Shown here: piece by piece, positions 45,413 to 54,566 of the stretch
Numbering within the stretch: the stretch's first letter is position 1
How the letters are laid out: every line of letters begins with the position of its first letter
Origin: Candidatus Zixiibacteriota bacterium
GTDB taxonomy: Bacteria > Zixibacteria > MSB-5A5 > GN15 > FEB-12
DNA: 64,000 nt
Assembly (NCBI GenBank): GCA_028289585.1
Contig: JANQPI010000020.1
Location: forward strand, 408,039-472,038
Direction of reading: 5' to 3'
Made by a program: the position numbers and the translations under genes
Notes under the pieces: model-generated
What the model saw: the letters and a program-made list of their open reading frames with translations, nothing else
What the model was told of the DNA's origin: nothing
Databases searched by the model: none

Positions 45413-46093
45413 ATGCCATTGATGACTGACCACCCCTTGATCCACTACTACCGTCTGCGCGCTCCCGAGTACGAGGCGATTTACTACCGCGACACGCCGG
45501 CGCGAAATGCCGAACTGCATGCCGCCGAAGCCGGCCTCGTGCAACGGGCGACCGGCCAGACCGTTTGTGAGTTTGCCTGTGGCACCGGCTACTGGACCGC
45601 AGCGATGTCGCAGTCGGCTCAATCGATTGTGGCGCTCGATGCGGCACCGGAGATGATTGCCGAAGCCCAACGCAAAGACTTCGGCTGCCCGGTTGAGTTG
45701 CGTGTCGCCGACATGTTCGCGTGGATTCCGCCGCAGCGATACGATCTGGTGGTGCTCGGTTTCTGGTTCTCTCATCACCCCCGGCAGAACTATGCAGCTC
45801 TTTTCGATGTGCTGTTTCGCGCTATCAAGCCGGGTGGATTGATTTGGATGATCGACAACAACCCGCCGGCCGAGGGACCATCCGGTGACACCGTGTCGAG
45901 TCATTCGGCGGGAATCGATGCGGACGGCAATAACCTTCGTACGCGACGGCTCGACGACGGTGCCGAACACACGATCATCAAAAATTACTTCACCGAATTG
46001 GAATTGCGCTCAGCGATTGAGCCGCACGCCGCGATTAGGCATCTGACCTACGGCGACTACTACTGGACGGTCGGGCTAGAGCCGATCATTTAA
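45413..46093 (+). CDS. Class I SAM-dependent methyltransferase
   Basis: A 226-residue methyltransferase. Motif I is CEFACGTGYW (about 62-71), followed by VALDAAPEM and VVLGFWFSH. The substrate is unknown. ATG 45413 or 45422 are possible; upstream GTG 45353 lies in a terminator stem. There is no clear ribosome-binding site. The 3' end overlaps the converging surface-protein gene by 8 bases. Confidence 0.85.
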   Translation: MPLMTDHPLIHYYRLRAPEYEAIYYRDTPARNAELHAAEAGLVQRATGQTVCEFACGTGYWTAAMSQSAQSIVALDAAPEMIAEAQRKDFGCPVELRVADMFAWIPPQRYDLVVLGFWFSHHPRQNYAALFDVLFRAIKPGGLIWMIDNNPPAEGPSGDTVSSHSAGIDADGNNLRTRRLDDGAEHTIIKNYFTELELRSAIEPHAAIRHLTYGDYYWTVGLEPII

Positions 46094-48548
46094 TCACCAC
46101 GAACTTGCCTATCTGCGTGCGGGTTTCGGATTCCACGACCCAGTAGTACGTTCCCGAGGTAATCAGCTGACGATTCCGGCTGACGAGGTTCCAGGTTGCA
46201 TGTGACGCGTCCGGTGCCTCGATTGGCAGGTCATGGTCAATCGTAATGACCCGATCACCGTCGAGAGTGTAGATTGTAATCGTACATTTGTTCGGTAGGT
46301 TCGCAAAGTGGATCAGACGTCCGAGTTGCGGATTGAGGTCTTTACGCCGCTCCTCAAAGCCACTGCTGACATAACTACCATCGCCGATGTACGGGTTGGG
46401 ATAGACGAAGACGTCGAGGTTGTTCGCTGCTACCTCCCAAGCCGGTTCAAGCGCGTACGCACGCTGGATGTTCTCACGTTGTGAAGATTCCTGCGCCGGA
46501 ACACCTCCCGTAACAAACCCAAAGTCGAACGCTGTCACGCTCACATGGTAGGAGACCGACGGAAGGATGCTATCCATCACGAATTCGTATTCGTAGTATT
46601 TGGGTAGCGGCCGGTCGCCGTACTCATCGGTCAGGATGTCGGGCGTCCAGAGGAGCGTATCGAGCGGCGGGGGAGGTTCGTCTGGCCACCGTTTACGAAT
46701 CGTATTCCGTCCGCCGATCACTGACGCATTGTAATCCTGCGGTTCGAAATAGAAGATCCCCGAATCGGTCCGCAGCGGGGTGAGTGGTGTGAAGAGATTC
46801 GGATCAAACGTGCTGTCCCAAATCGCGTAGATCGTGTCGATCGGAATCGGGTTCCCGGTCGGCTTCCAGTCGAACGACCCGGTGTCGCCGATGCGGACCT
46901 GTTTGAACATCAGGTAGTTCTCACGGTCATACGACGTCTTGAGCGACATCGACACCGGTCGATCATCGAGTCCCAAGTAGAGCCGATACCCCTCGAAGTC
47001 CATCAGCTGGGTAAAGGCATCGACGACCGTCTCGGAATAGTAGCCGTTCCAGCGGATCGTCAGTTTACCCGGTTCGGGGGTGATGCGCAGGAGGGGTGAC
47101 GGCGGGGGTAGGTCGGCTCGGATGTCGGGGACACCGTCGCCGCGATACCAAAGTGTGTCACCCTCGCAGATCGCGAATTCGCCGCGGTAACCATCGCTGT
47201 CGGTATCAACGCCAGGGTTGTCCCAGACCCGTTTGGCCATCTGAACGTTTTGCGCGAGTCGCGACCAGTCGAGGGTCTGTTCGTAGGCGCGGGGGTTGAA
47301 TGGTGACCAGAGTTGCTGGTAGGCGGCCGGGTCGGTGTGGACCGAGTCGCCGGCAACGATCGCAAACGCAAACTCGACCGACTCGAACGGCCGAATCGTG
47401 ACCGGACCGGCCGAGTACCAAACAATCGGACGTCCTCCCTCGGCGATCAGGTCGCCTTTGTCGGGCGGCTGAATCCATCCCTCGGCACGGCGATCCTGAG
47501 CGGCGAAGATCTGGTCGTAGTCGAACTCCGGGTGCGCCATCGTGTAATACTGCTCGCGAGGAAGCTGAAACAGCGGCGGGCCGGGGTTGGTCAGGCGGCG
47601 CGGTGGTCGGGTCGGGCTGATGCTCCTTTGAGGCCCCCAGTGGTTGCGAAAACCTATCGACGTGGTGTCGGTTGAACCAGCGGACCACCAGTTGAGATTC
47701 AGGCGATTAGCCTGTGGCGGCAATGCGAGCCAGACTAAGCCGATAGCGGCCTTGGGTGAGAGCGGACCGTATTCACCCGACGGTGCCGGATTCCCATTGT
47801 TGTCGCGAATGTAGACGACCGAATCGAGAATCGGTGGCCCGCACGGATCACGGCTACCGGAGTGCCAGTGGTATCCTGTGACTGTTTGCGCTAGTTGGTT
47901 GTCTTGATCACCGTCGTGCCGAACCCGTCCCCACAGTGACACGGCGAAAAAGACCGAGTCTATTGCCTCGGCTAAGGTGTTCGCTAACCGATAACGCCAG
48001 ATCACGAAATCATCGGCTCGAGTTGACGACCACGAATACGAGGTTTCAGAAATGCGTATCCCCGTCGGTGTGCGCGGAGTACCGTCAAAGATGATCGATT
48101 CAAGAACATCGGTGCCGAGAAAGCTGATTTGTCGAACAGCGTTGGCTGCTTCATCGAAGTATGGACTATTCGTTGTGATCGACGATATCTGTCCCCCCGG
48201 ATCAAGGCCATGGAAGTGCAGAAAATCACAGGTGACCGTATCACCGTTTCGAACACCACCAACCAAGAATTCGTGGTAGCCATATATGGTGGCACTGTTC
48301 CGCGGATATTCTCCCGGATAGGAACGGTCGCCTGTTACAGGATCGATCACGTAGAGAACCTGATTGCCCTGCAAGATCCCGTTGTGTGGCCACTGGATCT
48401 GCCCTGCATTGTGTAACGCAATCCATGGGGCTTCGTCTTGTGCGAGCAGCGATGAACTGGCGATGAGAACGAAGCAAAGCAGGATGCTCTGAGCACTGCG
48501 TGCTCTTGTTAGAAAGTATTGTGATTGCAAGAGGCAAGAGATCTGCAT
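46086..48548 (-). CDS. Secreted surface protein with variant C-terminal sorting domain
   Basis: An 820-residue exported protein. A long signal region ends near SSLLAQDE (residue 37). The middle contains beta-rich domains without a family I can name. The C terminus (about 725-820) has a YPNPYIGDG motif and ends TYYWVVESE, IGKFVVIK. This is the layout of a type IX-style sorting domain, but without the usual FNPTTTI core. It is a distant relative of the proteins at 7151-16308 and 26697-27551. Confidence 0.72.
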   Translation of the reverse strand: MQISCLLQSQYFLTRARSAQSILLCFVLIASSSLLAQDEAPWIALHNAGQIQWPHNGILQGNQVLYVIDPVTGDRSYPGEYPRNSATIYGYHEFLVGGVRNGDTVTCDFLHFHGLDPGGQISSITTNSPYFDEAANAVRQISFLGTDVLESIIFDGTPRTPTGIRISETSYSWSSTRADDFVIWRYRLANTLAEAIDSVFFAVSLWGRVRHDGDQDNQLAQTVTGYHWHSGSRDPCGPPILDSVVYIRDNNGNPAPSGEYGPLSPKAAIGLVWLALPPQANRLNLNWWSAGSTDTTSIGFRNHWGPQRSISPTRPPRRLTNPGPPLFQLPREQYYTMAHPEFDYDQIFAAQDRRAEGWIQPPDKGDLIAEGGRPIVWYSAGPVTIRPFESVEFAFAIVAGDSVHTDPAAYQQLWSPFNPRAYEQTLDWSRLAQNVQMAKRVWDNPGVDTDSDGYRGEFAICEGDTLWYRGDGVPDIRADLPPPSPLLRITPEPGKLTIRWNGYYSETVVDAFTQLMDFEGYRLYLGLDDRPVSMSLKTSYDRENYLMFKQVRIGDTGSFDWKPTGNPIPIDTIYAIWDSTFDPNLFTPLTPLRTDSGIFYFEPQDYNASVIGGRNTIRKRWPDEPPPPLDTLLWTPDILTDEYGDRPLPKYYEYEFVMDSILPSVSYHVSVTAFDFGFVTGGVPAQESSQRENIQRAYALEPAWEVAANNLDVFVYPNPYIGDGSYVSSGFEERRKDLNPQLGRLIHFANLPNKCTITIYTLDGDRVITIDHDLPIEAPDASHATWNLVSRNRQLITSGTYYWVVESETRTQIGKFVVIK

Positions 48549-48594
48549 GGTTAAGTCATTTCATGACTATGATAGTGTCTGGGTCTAGTCGAGC

Positions 48595-48873
48595 CTATTC
48601 ACCACAAATGGCGGTGAAGTGATCACACGGAACTCCGTCAATGCACGGTCCCGGATCGGTGTGACAGACGATCTGGCAAAACTGATCCCGTCCCCAGTGA
48701 CCATAGCTTACCCCACCACTAGGGCATGAAACGTCACAACACTGATTACAGTTGTGATCTGGGCACGGTGTCGGGCCGGCTTGGACGCCCTGTCCAAAGA
48801 ACCCCAGAGTGAAACCGAACACACCTAACGCGAGGATCGGTCCCATCCACCAAGCGGCATGTTGTTTTTTCAT
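48595..48873 (-). CDS. Small secreted cysteine-rich peptide
   Basis: A 92-residue protein that I cannot assign to a family. A signal peptide (about 1-32, cut near GVQAG) is followed by a mature region of about 60 residues with ten cysteines, including NQCCDVSC and QFCQIVC, so up to five disulfides are possible. A CPSC redoxin gene lies 51 bases downstream of it on the coding side order (its start at 49485 is upstream). Small secreted Cys peptides next to redoxin-like proteins occur in Bacteroidota, but this relation is only inferred. Confidence 0.7.
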   Translation of the reverse strand: MKKQHAAWWMGPILALGVFGFTLGFFGQGVQAGPTPCPDHNCNQCCDVSCPSGGVSYGHWGRDQFCQIVCHTDPGPCIDGVPCDHFTAICGE

Positions 48874-48924
48874 ACTGAACTCCGTTTCCGCAGCCTCTCC
48901 CAGCCTCCAGCAATCATTCGGTGA

Positions 48925-49485
48925 CTACGTTTGTCCGTTCCAGGCTATGATCTCCGGCGGCGTTAGCGGTCGAAGATGGAGGTCCCGAATACGCAATTCG
49001 GAATCAAGCACCAGATTCGTCGGAAGGTTGACAATCCCGGTTGCGAATTTGAATCGTCGGTCGAAGTCCTGGAGAAAGAGGGGTGTATGTCTCTTGTTGC
49101 CACGGAGCGCTATCATGTGCTCAAGTGGCTCATGGGTTATAAAGACAAATCGCTTGCACTCGTCGGGCGTACTTACGGTCTGGACGATGTTTCTGACCTG
49201 GCTTTCGCAGCTGGGGCACGTCGTGCTGACATAGCAAACCATCAGCGAGTCTTTTACGAGTTCCGACAACCGATAATGCTCACCGCTCAAGCTTTCGAAC
49301 AATAGGTCGGGAACCGTATCGCCAACATCGACTTTCATGTAGTTGTCGATGATTTCTCGCTCGAACATCTTCTTTGACTCGATGTACTCCTCGTAGCCGG
49401 CGTTTGCGCGCTGCTCGGCAATCCCCTTGCCAGCATAGAACGCTACCACACAGAGTACAATCGCGGAGAGGATTGGCAACAGCAT
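48925..49485 (-). CDS. Membrane-anchored redoxin (TlpA/AhpC-like) with CPSC motif
   Basis: A 186-residue thioredoxin-fold protein. An N-terminal membrane segment (about 3-22) is followed by VGDTVPDLLFESLSG and the active site STTCPSC (about 87-93). The fold's cis-Pro position is probably NLPTNLV. The ATG at 49485 has no ribosome-binding site. A GTG at 49547-49549, seven bases after a perfect AGGAGG (49557-49562), is out of frame only because of a nine-C run. See the homopolymer entry. The neighbouring ten-cysteine peptide is a natural candidate substrate. Confidence 0.75.
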   Translation of the reverse strand: MLLPILSAIVLCVVAFYAGKGIAEQRANAGYEEYIESKKMFEREIIDNYMKVDVGDTVPDLLFESLSGEHYRLSELVKDSLMVCYVSTTCPSCESQVRNIVQTVSTPDECKRFVFITHEPLEHMIALRGNKRHTPLFLQDFDRRFKFATGIVNLPTNLVLDSELRIRDLHLRPLTPPEIIAWNGQT

Positions 49486-49528
49486 ACGAGGCCAGCGACG
49501 CGGGCTCGTATCGGTTACCGATGAGTCA

Positions 49529-49549
49529 GGGGGGGGGCGAGTGTTGCAC
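49529..49549 (-). repeat. Poly-C tract separating redoxin gene from its best start
   Basis: On the minus strand GTG at 49549-49547 is followed by three codons and nine C residues (49537-49529), then TGA. With eight or eleven C residues the frame would run through to the redoxin ATG at 49485, adding 22 residues (a soluble head before the membrane segment). Confidence 0.6.
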
Positions 49550-49741
49550 TTCCGATCCTCCTTCGGACTCTAGGGTTGCGGCGTCCTCCCACGATCGCAA
49601 TGCGACCCAAACCCTTGAAGCATACTACTGACGCCGTATTCGCCTGTTTGTGTAACAAATATATCACGTTGGCGTTCAGTGGCGCAATACGCTGCGGTGC
49701 GGTTGTGTCAGTCACCTGTGAGGATCATTCACAACACTGTC

Positions 49742-50008
49742 TTAAGCTGTCTTCTGTTTCTCCCCGCGGAGAGCTAGTAGTCGCCGCCCCAGCCAGTCCT
49801 GCCAGGCTCCCCGATCGAGTCGATACAACCCTCGATGCCGGTAAATCGGGATCTCCAACTCACGAAGACGGCTGAGATCCCGCCAGATTGTCCGTTCGGT
49901 TACCTCCAGGCGCGCCGCAATGTCGCGAATGCTGATATCGGCGCCGTCCTCAAACAGTTTCAGCAGCAGGATCAGCCGCTGAGCAGTGTTGACAGTCATC
50001 TTGCCCAT
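49742..50008 (-). CDS. Small HTH (DeoR/HTH_11-like) DNA-binding protein
   Basis: An 88-residue protein, essentially a single winged-helix domain (about residues 8-65). It shows the HTH pattern ISIRDIAARLEVTERTIWRD followed by LRELEIPIYRHRGLYRL, as in the HTH_11/DeoR families. There is no ligand-binding domain. ATG 50008 or ATG 49999 are possible starts. It is transcribed away from rpmE. Confidence 0.78.
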   Translation of the reverse strand: MGKMTVNTAQRLILLLKLFEDGADISIRDIAARLEVTERTIWRDLSRLRELEIPIYRHRGLYRLDRGAWQDWLGRRLLALRGEKQKTA

Positions 50009-50139
50009 GCCGTAAAAAATGGGCGGGGTCTGACAGCCACGGTCAGACGCTTGTCTGATTTTCCGAATTTTGCGCGATTGCCCCCCTCCCCGCCGTAATG
50101 CGCCCGCCTTTCAGCCAACGGAACGGGTAGAAAGTGGCC

Positions 50140-50167
50140 TTGCCGAATCGGCCGAATCGACTATATT
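50140..50167 (+). promoter_or_regulatory. Sigma70-type promoter of rpmE
   Basis: TTGCCG (50140-50145), a 16-base spacer and TATATT (50162-50167) lie 93 bases before rpmE. Confidence 0.5.
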
Positions 50168-50259
50168 GGCCGACCTGCCGGGACGGCGCGGCCGCCCGGG
50201 CCAACCACCGGCGTAACCCGAAACTCTCCGGCTCGCCGACGACAAAAGGATCGACGACT

Positions 50260-50478
50260 ATGAAACAGGGTATTCACCCGAAATATGAAGAGGTCGAGGT
50301 GACCTGCACCTGCGGCAGCGGTCGGACTTGGAAGACCCGCTCGACACGCAAGGAGATCTCGGTCGAGATCTGCTCCGGTTGCCACCCGTTTTTCACCGGT
50401 AAGCAGAAGCTGGTCGACACGGCCGGCCGCGTTGAGCGGTTCCGCAAGAAATACGAAAAAGTCCAGGGGAAGAAGTAA
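50260..50478 (+). CDS. rpmE: 50S ribosomal protein L31 (zinc-binding type)
   Basis: A 72-residue L31. Cys residues in CTCG (about 16 and 18) and CSGC (about 37 and 40) form the zinc-binding set, followed by [23 protein letters not shown] 50260 is preceded by AAAGGATCG. A longer in-frame ORF upstream is not used. A terminator follows at 50524. Confidence 0.96.
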   Translation: MKQGIHPKYEEVEVTCTCGSGRTWKTRSTRKEISVEICSGCHPFFTGKQKLVDTAGRVERFRKKYEKVQGKK

Positions 50479-50523
50479 CTCCCCGTGGCCGCGACGATTA
50501 CGTCGGCCGCCCACCCGAATCGA

Positions 50524-50554
50524 TCCGCTCCACCATCCGGTGGAGCGGACTTTT
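50524..50554 (+). terminator. Rho-independent terminator after rpmE
   Basis: An 11-bp perfect stem (TCCGCTCCACC/GGTGGAGCGGA, 50524-50549) is followed by C and four T residues. Read-through into prfA is possible because prfA starts 8 bases after the T-run. Confidence 0.8.
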
Positions 50555-50562
50555 GTTAACCG

Positions 50563-51645
50563 ATGCTCGAAATAGTCGCCAAACTCGAATCTCGACTCAC
50601 CGAAATCGATACTCTCCTCGCCGACCCGGCCACGATGGCCGATCAAGCAACCCTGATCGCCCTCAACCGGGAGCGACGGCAGGTCGAGGAGAAGCTCGCT
50701 GTTGGTCGGGTTTACCGCACCCATGCTGTCGGCATCACCGAGGCGAAAGAGCTGATCGCCTCCGAGACCGACAGCGAAATGGTCGAGATGGCGCGCGAGG
50801 AATTGCGCGGCCACGAGGAAGCCCTCCCCGACATCGAACGTGAGTTCAAGTTCCTGCTTCTCCCTCGAGATCCTGCTGACGACAAAGCGGCGATGGTTGA
50901 AATCCGCGCCGGAACCGGTGGTGACGAAGCCGCGATCTTCGCCGGCGACATCTACCGCATGTATGAGCGTTACGCCGAGCAGCAGGGGTGGAAGATCGAC
51001 ATCGTATCGTCGTCGCCATCCGAATCGGGTGGATTCAAAGAGATTATCTGCTCGATCTCCGGAGACAATGTCTTCGGGCGGATGAAATACGAGGGGGGGG
51101 TGCATCGCGTACAACGGGTTCCGGCGACCGAAACTCAGGGCCGGATTCATACGTCGGCCGTGTCGGTCGCGATTCTCCCCGAAGCCGAGGAGGTCGATAT
51201 TCAGATCCATGAGAACGATCTGAAAGTCGATGTCTATCGTTCTTCCGGCCCTGGTGGTCAGTCGGTCAACACGACCGACTCGGCGGTGCGCATGACCCAT
51301 ATCCCGACCGGGCTCGTTGTCACATGCCAGGACGAAAAGTCGCAGATCAAAAACAAGGCGAAAGCGCTCAAGGTGTTGCGGTCCCGTCTGTATGAACGCG
51401 AGTTAGCCGAGCAGCGAGCCAAGATCGACGCCGAACGCCGCGACATGGTCAGCACCGGCGATCGCTCGGCAAAGATTCGTACTTACAACTATCCTCAGCA
51501 GCGCGTTACTGATCACCGCATTAATCTGACGCTCTATAAGCTCGACGAGGTGATCAACGGCGATCTCGATGCCGTCATCGAACCACTCATTCAACATGAC
51601 CGAGAATCACTCCTGGCCGAGCAATCGAGCACGGTGGCGACCTGA
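50563..51645 (+). CDS. prfA: Peptide chain release factor 1
   Basis: A 360-residue RF1 that recognises UAA and UAG. The GGQ catalytic motif is in SSGPGGQSVN, and the RF1-type tripeptide is PAT in RVPATETQGR. An 8-G run at 51093-51100 is in frame. The usual partner prmC follows, 5 bases later. Confidence 0.96.
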   Translation: MLEIVAKLESRLTEIDTLLADPATMADQATLIALNRERRQVEEKLAVGRVYRTHAVGITEAKELIASETDSEMVEMAREELRGHEEALPDIEREFKFLLLPRDPADDKAAMVEIRAGTGGDEAAIFAGDIYRMYERYAEQQGWKIDIVSSSPSESGGFKEIICSISGDNVFGRMKYEGGVHRVQRVPATETQGRIHTSAVSVAILPEAEEVDIQIHENDLKVDVYRSSGPGGQSVNTTDSAVRMTHIPTGLVVTCQDEKSQIKNKAKALKVLRSRLYERELAEQRAKIDAERRDMVSTGDRSAKIRTYNYPQQRVTDHRINLTLYKLDEVINGDLDAVIEPLIQHDRESLLAEQSSTVAT

Positions 51646-51650
51646 TCACA

Positions 51651-52538
51651 ATGGAAGCTGCCCGCACGGCTCGTTCGATTCCGCAACTCATCGGACATTT
51701 CGGTGAGCGTCTGCAGCAGGCGGGGATCGAGGCCGGTCCGGTCGAAATTGAATTGGTTCTCATGCATCTTCTCAAGGTCGACCGCCTTACGCTCTACATG
51801 CACGGAGAAGCGATGCTATCCGAAGAGCATCGTATTCGGCTGGAGGAGATCGTAGAGAAACGCCGCGCGCGCTACCCGTTGCAGTACATTCTCGAGTCAG
51901 CTTGGTTCTATGGACGTGAGTTTCGGGTTACCGACGCGGTAATGGTCCCCACACCTGAGACCGAACTGCTCTGTGAGGCGGCAATGAACGTCGTTCGAAC
52001 CAACGGCTGGCACACCCCCCGCATCCTGGATGTCGGCACCGGGTCGGGAGTGATTGCGGTAACGATGGTTGCCGAGTGTGATGCCTGTCGTATGACAGCT
52101 CTCGACATTTCACCTGAGGCTCTCGCTATCGCCCGGGGAAACGCCGAACATCACGACGTTAACGAACGTATCCGTTGGTTGGAATCGGACCTGCTTGCCG
52201 CGATTCGTCCTCACGAACGGTTTGAGCTTATTCTCGCTAATCCACCATACATCGCGGATCACGAGTACGATGAACTGCCGCCAGAAGTTCTCGCCGATCC
52301 CAAGATCGCCTTGACCTCGGGGCCGGAAGGACTCGACCATATCAAACGATTGATCGACACCGTTCCGGCGTTTCTTGCTCCACGGGGTCGGTTACTCTTT
52401 GAAATTGGCTACAACCAAGCCGAGGCGATTACACGGCTCACCGAAGCCGACGAACGGTATACATCGTTTACACTCATCAAAGATCTCAACGATATCGATC
52501 GCATCGTCCTTCTCGGTTGCGACAGCGTCGCTGACTAA
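51651..52538 (+). CDS. prmC: Release factor glutamine methyltransferase PrmC (HemK)
   Basis: A 295-residue enzyme that methylates the Gln of the RF1/RF2 GGQ motif. Motif I is DVGTGSGVI, and the substrate motif is NPPY (in ILANPPYIA). It follows prfA by 5 bases. Its stop lies 1 base before the nth start. Confidence 0.94.
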   Translation: MEAARTARSIPQLIGHFGERLQQAGIEAGPVEIELVLMHLLKVDRLTLYMHGEAMLSEEHRIRLEEIVEKRRARYPLQYILESAWFYGREFRVTDAVMVPTPETELLCEAAMNVVRTNGWHTPRILDVGTGSGVIAVTMVAECDACRMTALDISPEALAIARGNAEHHDVNERIRWLESDLLAAIRPHERFELILANPPYIADHEYDELPPEVLADPKIALTSGPEGLDHIKRLIDTVPAFLAPRGRLLFEIGYNQAEAITRLTEADERYTSFTLIKDLNDIDRIVLLGCDSVAD

Positions 52539-52539
52539 C

Positions 52540-53190
52540 ATGCCCCGCGAATCCCTCGCGAACAAACGTCAACGCGCCGCCGAGATTGCCTCGCGACTCA
52601 AACGTGAGTACCCAGATGCTCGCTGTTCACTCGATTTCGAAACGCCGTATCAGCTGATGGTGGCGACGATTCTCTCGGCACAGTGTACCGATGAACGGGT
52701 TAACATGACGACCCCCGTGTTGTTCGATCGTTTTCCTGATGCCACGGCGATGGCCGCCGCGGATATTGGTGAACTGGAGACGATCGTTCACCCAACCGGT
52801 TTCTTTCGCGCCAAGGCAAGGAACATCAAGGCAAACGCGGAAATGCTACTGTCGGTATTCGGCGGTGCTATTCCTCGGGATCTCAAAACGATTACTCAAC
52901 TTCCCGGGGTCGGCCGCAAGACCGGATCGGTTGTACTGGGAACGGCGTTTGGCATAGCTGAGGGGGTTGTGGTCGATACGCATGTCATGCGCATTTCACA
53001 GTTGCTCAAGCTAACGTCTAAGCAGAGCGCCGAACAGATTGAACGCGATCTCATGAAGGTGATCGATCCGAACGATTGGATTGTGTTTACGCATCTGATG
53101 ATCGACCACGGACGAGCTGTTTGCATCGCTCGTCGTCCCCGCTGTGGTGACTGCGTTCTCAACACGCTCTGTCCATCGTCGCAAGTTTAG
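52540..53190 (+). CDS. nth: Endonuclease III
   Basis: A 216-residue DNA glycosylase/AP lyase for oxidised pyrimidines. The HhH motif LPGVGRKTG carries the catalytic Lys, and the catalytic Asp is in VVDTHV. Four cysteines with C-x6-C-x2-C-x5-C spacing at the C terminus (CIARRPRCGDCVLNTLC) hold the iron-sulfur cluster. ATG 52540 starts right after the prmC stop; the longer frame upstream shadows prmC. Confidence 0.95.
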   Translation: MPRESLANKRQRAAEIASRLKREYPDARCSLDFETPYQLMVATILSAQCTDERVNMTTPVLFDRFPDATAMAAADIGELETIVHPTGFFRAKARNIKANAEMLLSVFGGAIPRDLKTITQLPGVGRKTGSVVLGTAFGIAEGVVVDTHVMRISQLLKLTSKQSAEQIERDLMKVIDPNDWIVFTHLMIDHGRAVCIARRPRCGDCVLNTLCPSSQV

Positions 53191-53467
53191 TGTGTTCCCA
53201 TCTGCGGTGAGGCCAGAGGCGATTTAAACGGAGATATGGATGTCGGTCTTGCGGGTCTCTGTCTCCTGATCGACAATTGGTTCGTTAACTTTGCACCGCT
53301 GATCAGCTGTCCGTGAGGTAACCTCACAACTAGCCCGGAATGACCCGAGGTGACCGACTTTTAAGAACGGTCGACCGCAACAAGCAGCCGGCCGTTTTCT
53401 CTTTTGGGATAACCGTGGTTAGCGAAAATGCCACTCCTTCAGCCCCGCCAATCTCGTATATTCCCCC

Positions 53468-54160
53468 ATGCTCTGGTTCATCGCAGCCTTCCTCTTTCTC
53501 GTTGCCGTTGTCCTGCTGCTTCGCTTGCGGGTTCGTCTCGTCTTTGGAAACGACCGGCAGCTCGTAGCGGCGTCACTTGGCCGAACGGGACCAGAGATCG
53601 ACTTTGACCAGCGCCTGATCCACGTTCGCCTCTTCGGGCGGACTATCCACACGCGTCCGCTCCCCCGTCGACAACCCAAGGCTGCGCCTGAACCGGAAAC
53701 GACTGACGAGATCTCCGACGAGCAGCCGCCGAAAGCTGATGCTAAGGATACGCCGAAACGGCGCTGGAACTGGCGGGCTGTTCTGGCGGAGTGGCGAACA
53801 ATCCTCCGCGCGCTCCGTACGTTTGTTCGTGGCGTATGGCGCGACATTATCTTTGAAGAGGCGGCGGTGACGATCGAGATCGGATCCAATGGTCGGCCGG
53901 ACCTAGTCGGCATGGCCTATGGGTGGCACCAGGCTGCGCTCGGAGCGAGCCCATCCGCCGTCTCCTGGCTGCAGTTCGTACCGCGATGGGGCACGTCAAC
54001 CGCCGCCGGAGAGATCCGTTTTACGGCTGCGATTCGTTTGTACCGGTTGCTCTATCGTGGCATCAGATTACTTTGGGAGATACGTCCATGGCGCATCTAT
54101 CGTGCGCTTCGGTCAACGAGAGAACAAGGAGGCGGTGATGGCGGACAGTCACGTAACTGA
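53468..54160 (+). CDS. DUF2953-like membrane protein
   Basis: A 230-residue protein with an N-terminal transmembrane segment (about 2-18) and a soluble alpha/beta region. The central part (about 65-100) is Pro/Lys-rich. The segment EAAVTIEIGSNGRPDLVGMAYG resembles DUF2953/YtfI proteins. Its 3' end overlaps the GerW-family gene by 23 bases, as in the ytfI-ytfJ pair of Bacillus. The function here is unknown. Confidence 0.6.
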   Translation: MLWFIAAFLFLVAVVLLLRLRVRLVFGNDRQLVAASLGRTGPEIDFDQRLIHVRLFGRTIHTRPLPRRQPKAAPEPETTDEISDEQPPKADAKDTPKRRWNWRAVLAEWRTILRALRTFVRGVWRDIIFEEAAVTIEIGSNGRPDLVGMAYGWHQAALGASPSAVSWLQFVPRWGTSTAAGEIRFTAAIRLYRLLYRGIRLLWEIRPWRIYRALRSTREQGGGDGGQSRN

Positions 54161-54557
54161 TATTCTCAAATCAATCGTCGGCGAACTCAAGGAAATGGCC
54201 CGATCTGAGGCCGTCGTCGGCAAACCGATTACCGTCGAGGGCAAGACGGTTATTCCGGTCGTCAAGATTTCGGTTGGCTTCGGTGCCGGGGGTGGTGAAG
54301 GCCAGCAGGACACCAAAGGTTCCGGATTCGGAGGCGGTGGCGGCGGTGGCGCTTCGATCGAACCGGCGGCGTTTGTCGTGATTGACAACGAATCGATCGC
54401 GCTGCTGCCGACGAGTAAAGGCTCTCTCGATTCGGTTATTGAGGCGATTCCGGCGGTCGCTCAGAAAATTGTTAAGCTTGCCGAGGGGCTTCGTAAGAAA
54501 GACGAATCCGCCAAGGCGAAAGCGAACGACTCCGGCTCCGACGAACCAAGCGAATAG
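54138..54557 (+). CDS. GerW/YtfJ-family protein
   Basis: A 139-residue GerW-family protein. ATG 54138 has AGGAGG five bases upstream and overlaps the previous gene. The core VVGKPITVEGKTVIPVVKIS, the glycine-rich GFGGGGGGGASIEPAAFVVI stretch and the amphipathic C terminus fit the family. In Bacillus YtfJ is a spore germination protein, but relatives occur in non-sporulating bacteria and their function is unknown. Confidence 0.85.
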   Translation: MADSHVTDILKSIVGELKEMARSEAVVGKPITVEGKTVIPVVKISVGFGAGGGEGQQDTKGSGFGGGGGGGASIEPAAFVVIDNESIALLPTSKGSLDSVIEAIPAVAQKIVKLAEGLRKKDESAKAKANDSGSDEPSE

Positions 54558-54566
54558 TCGCTCTCG

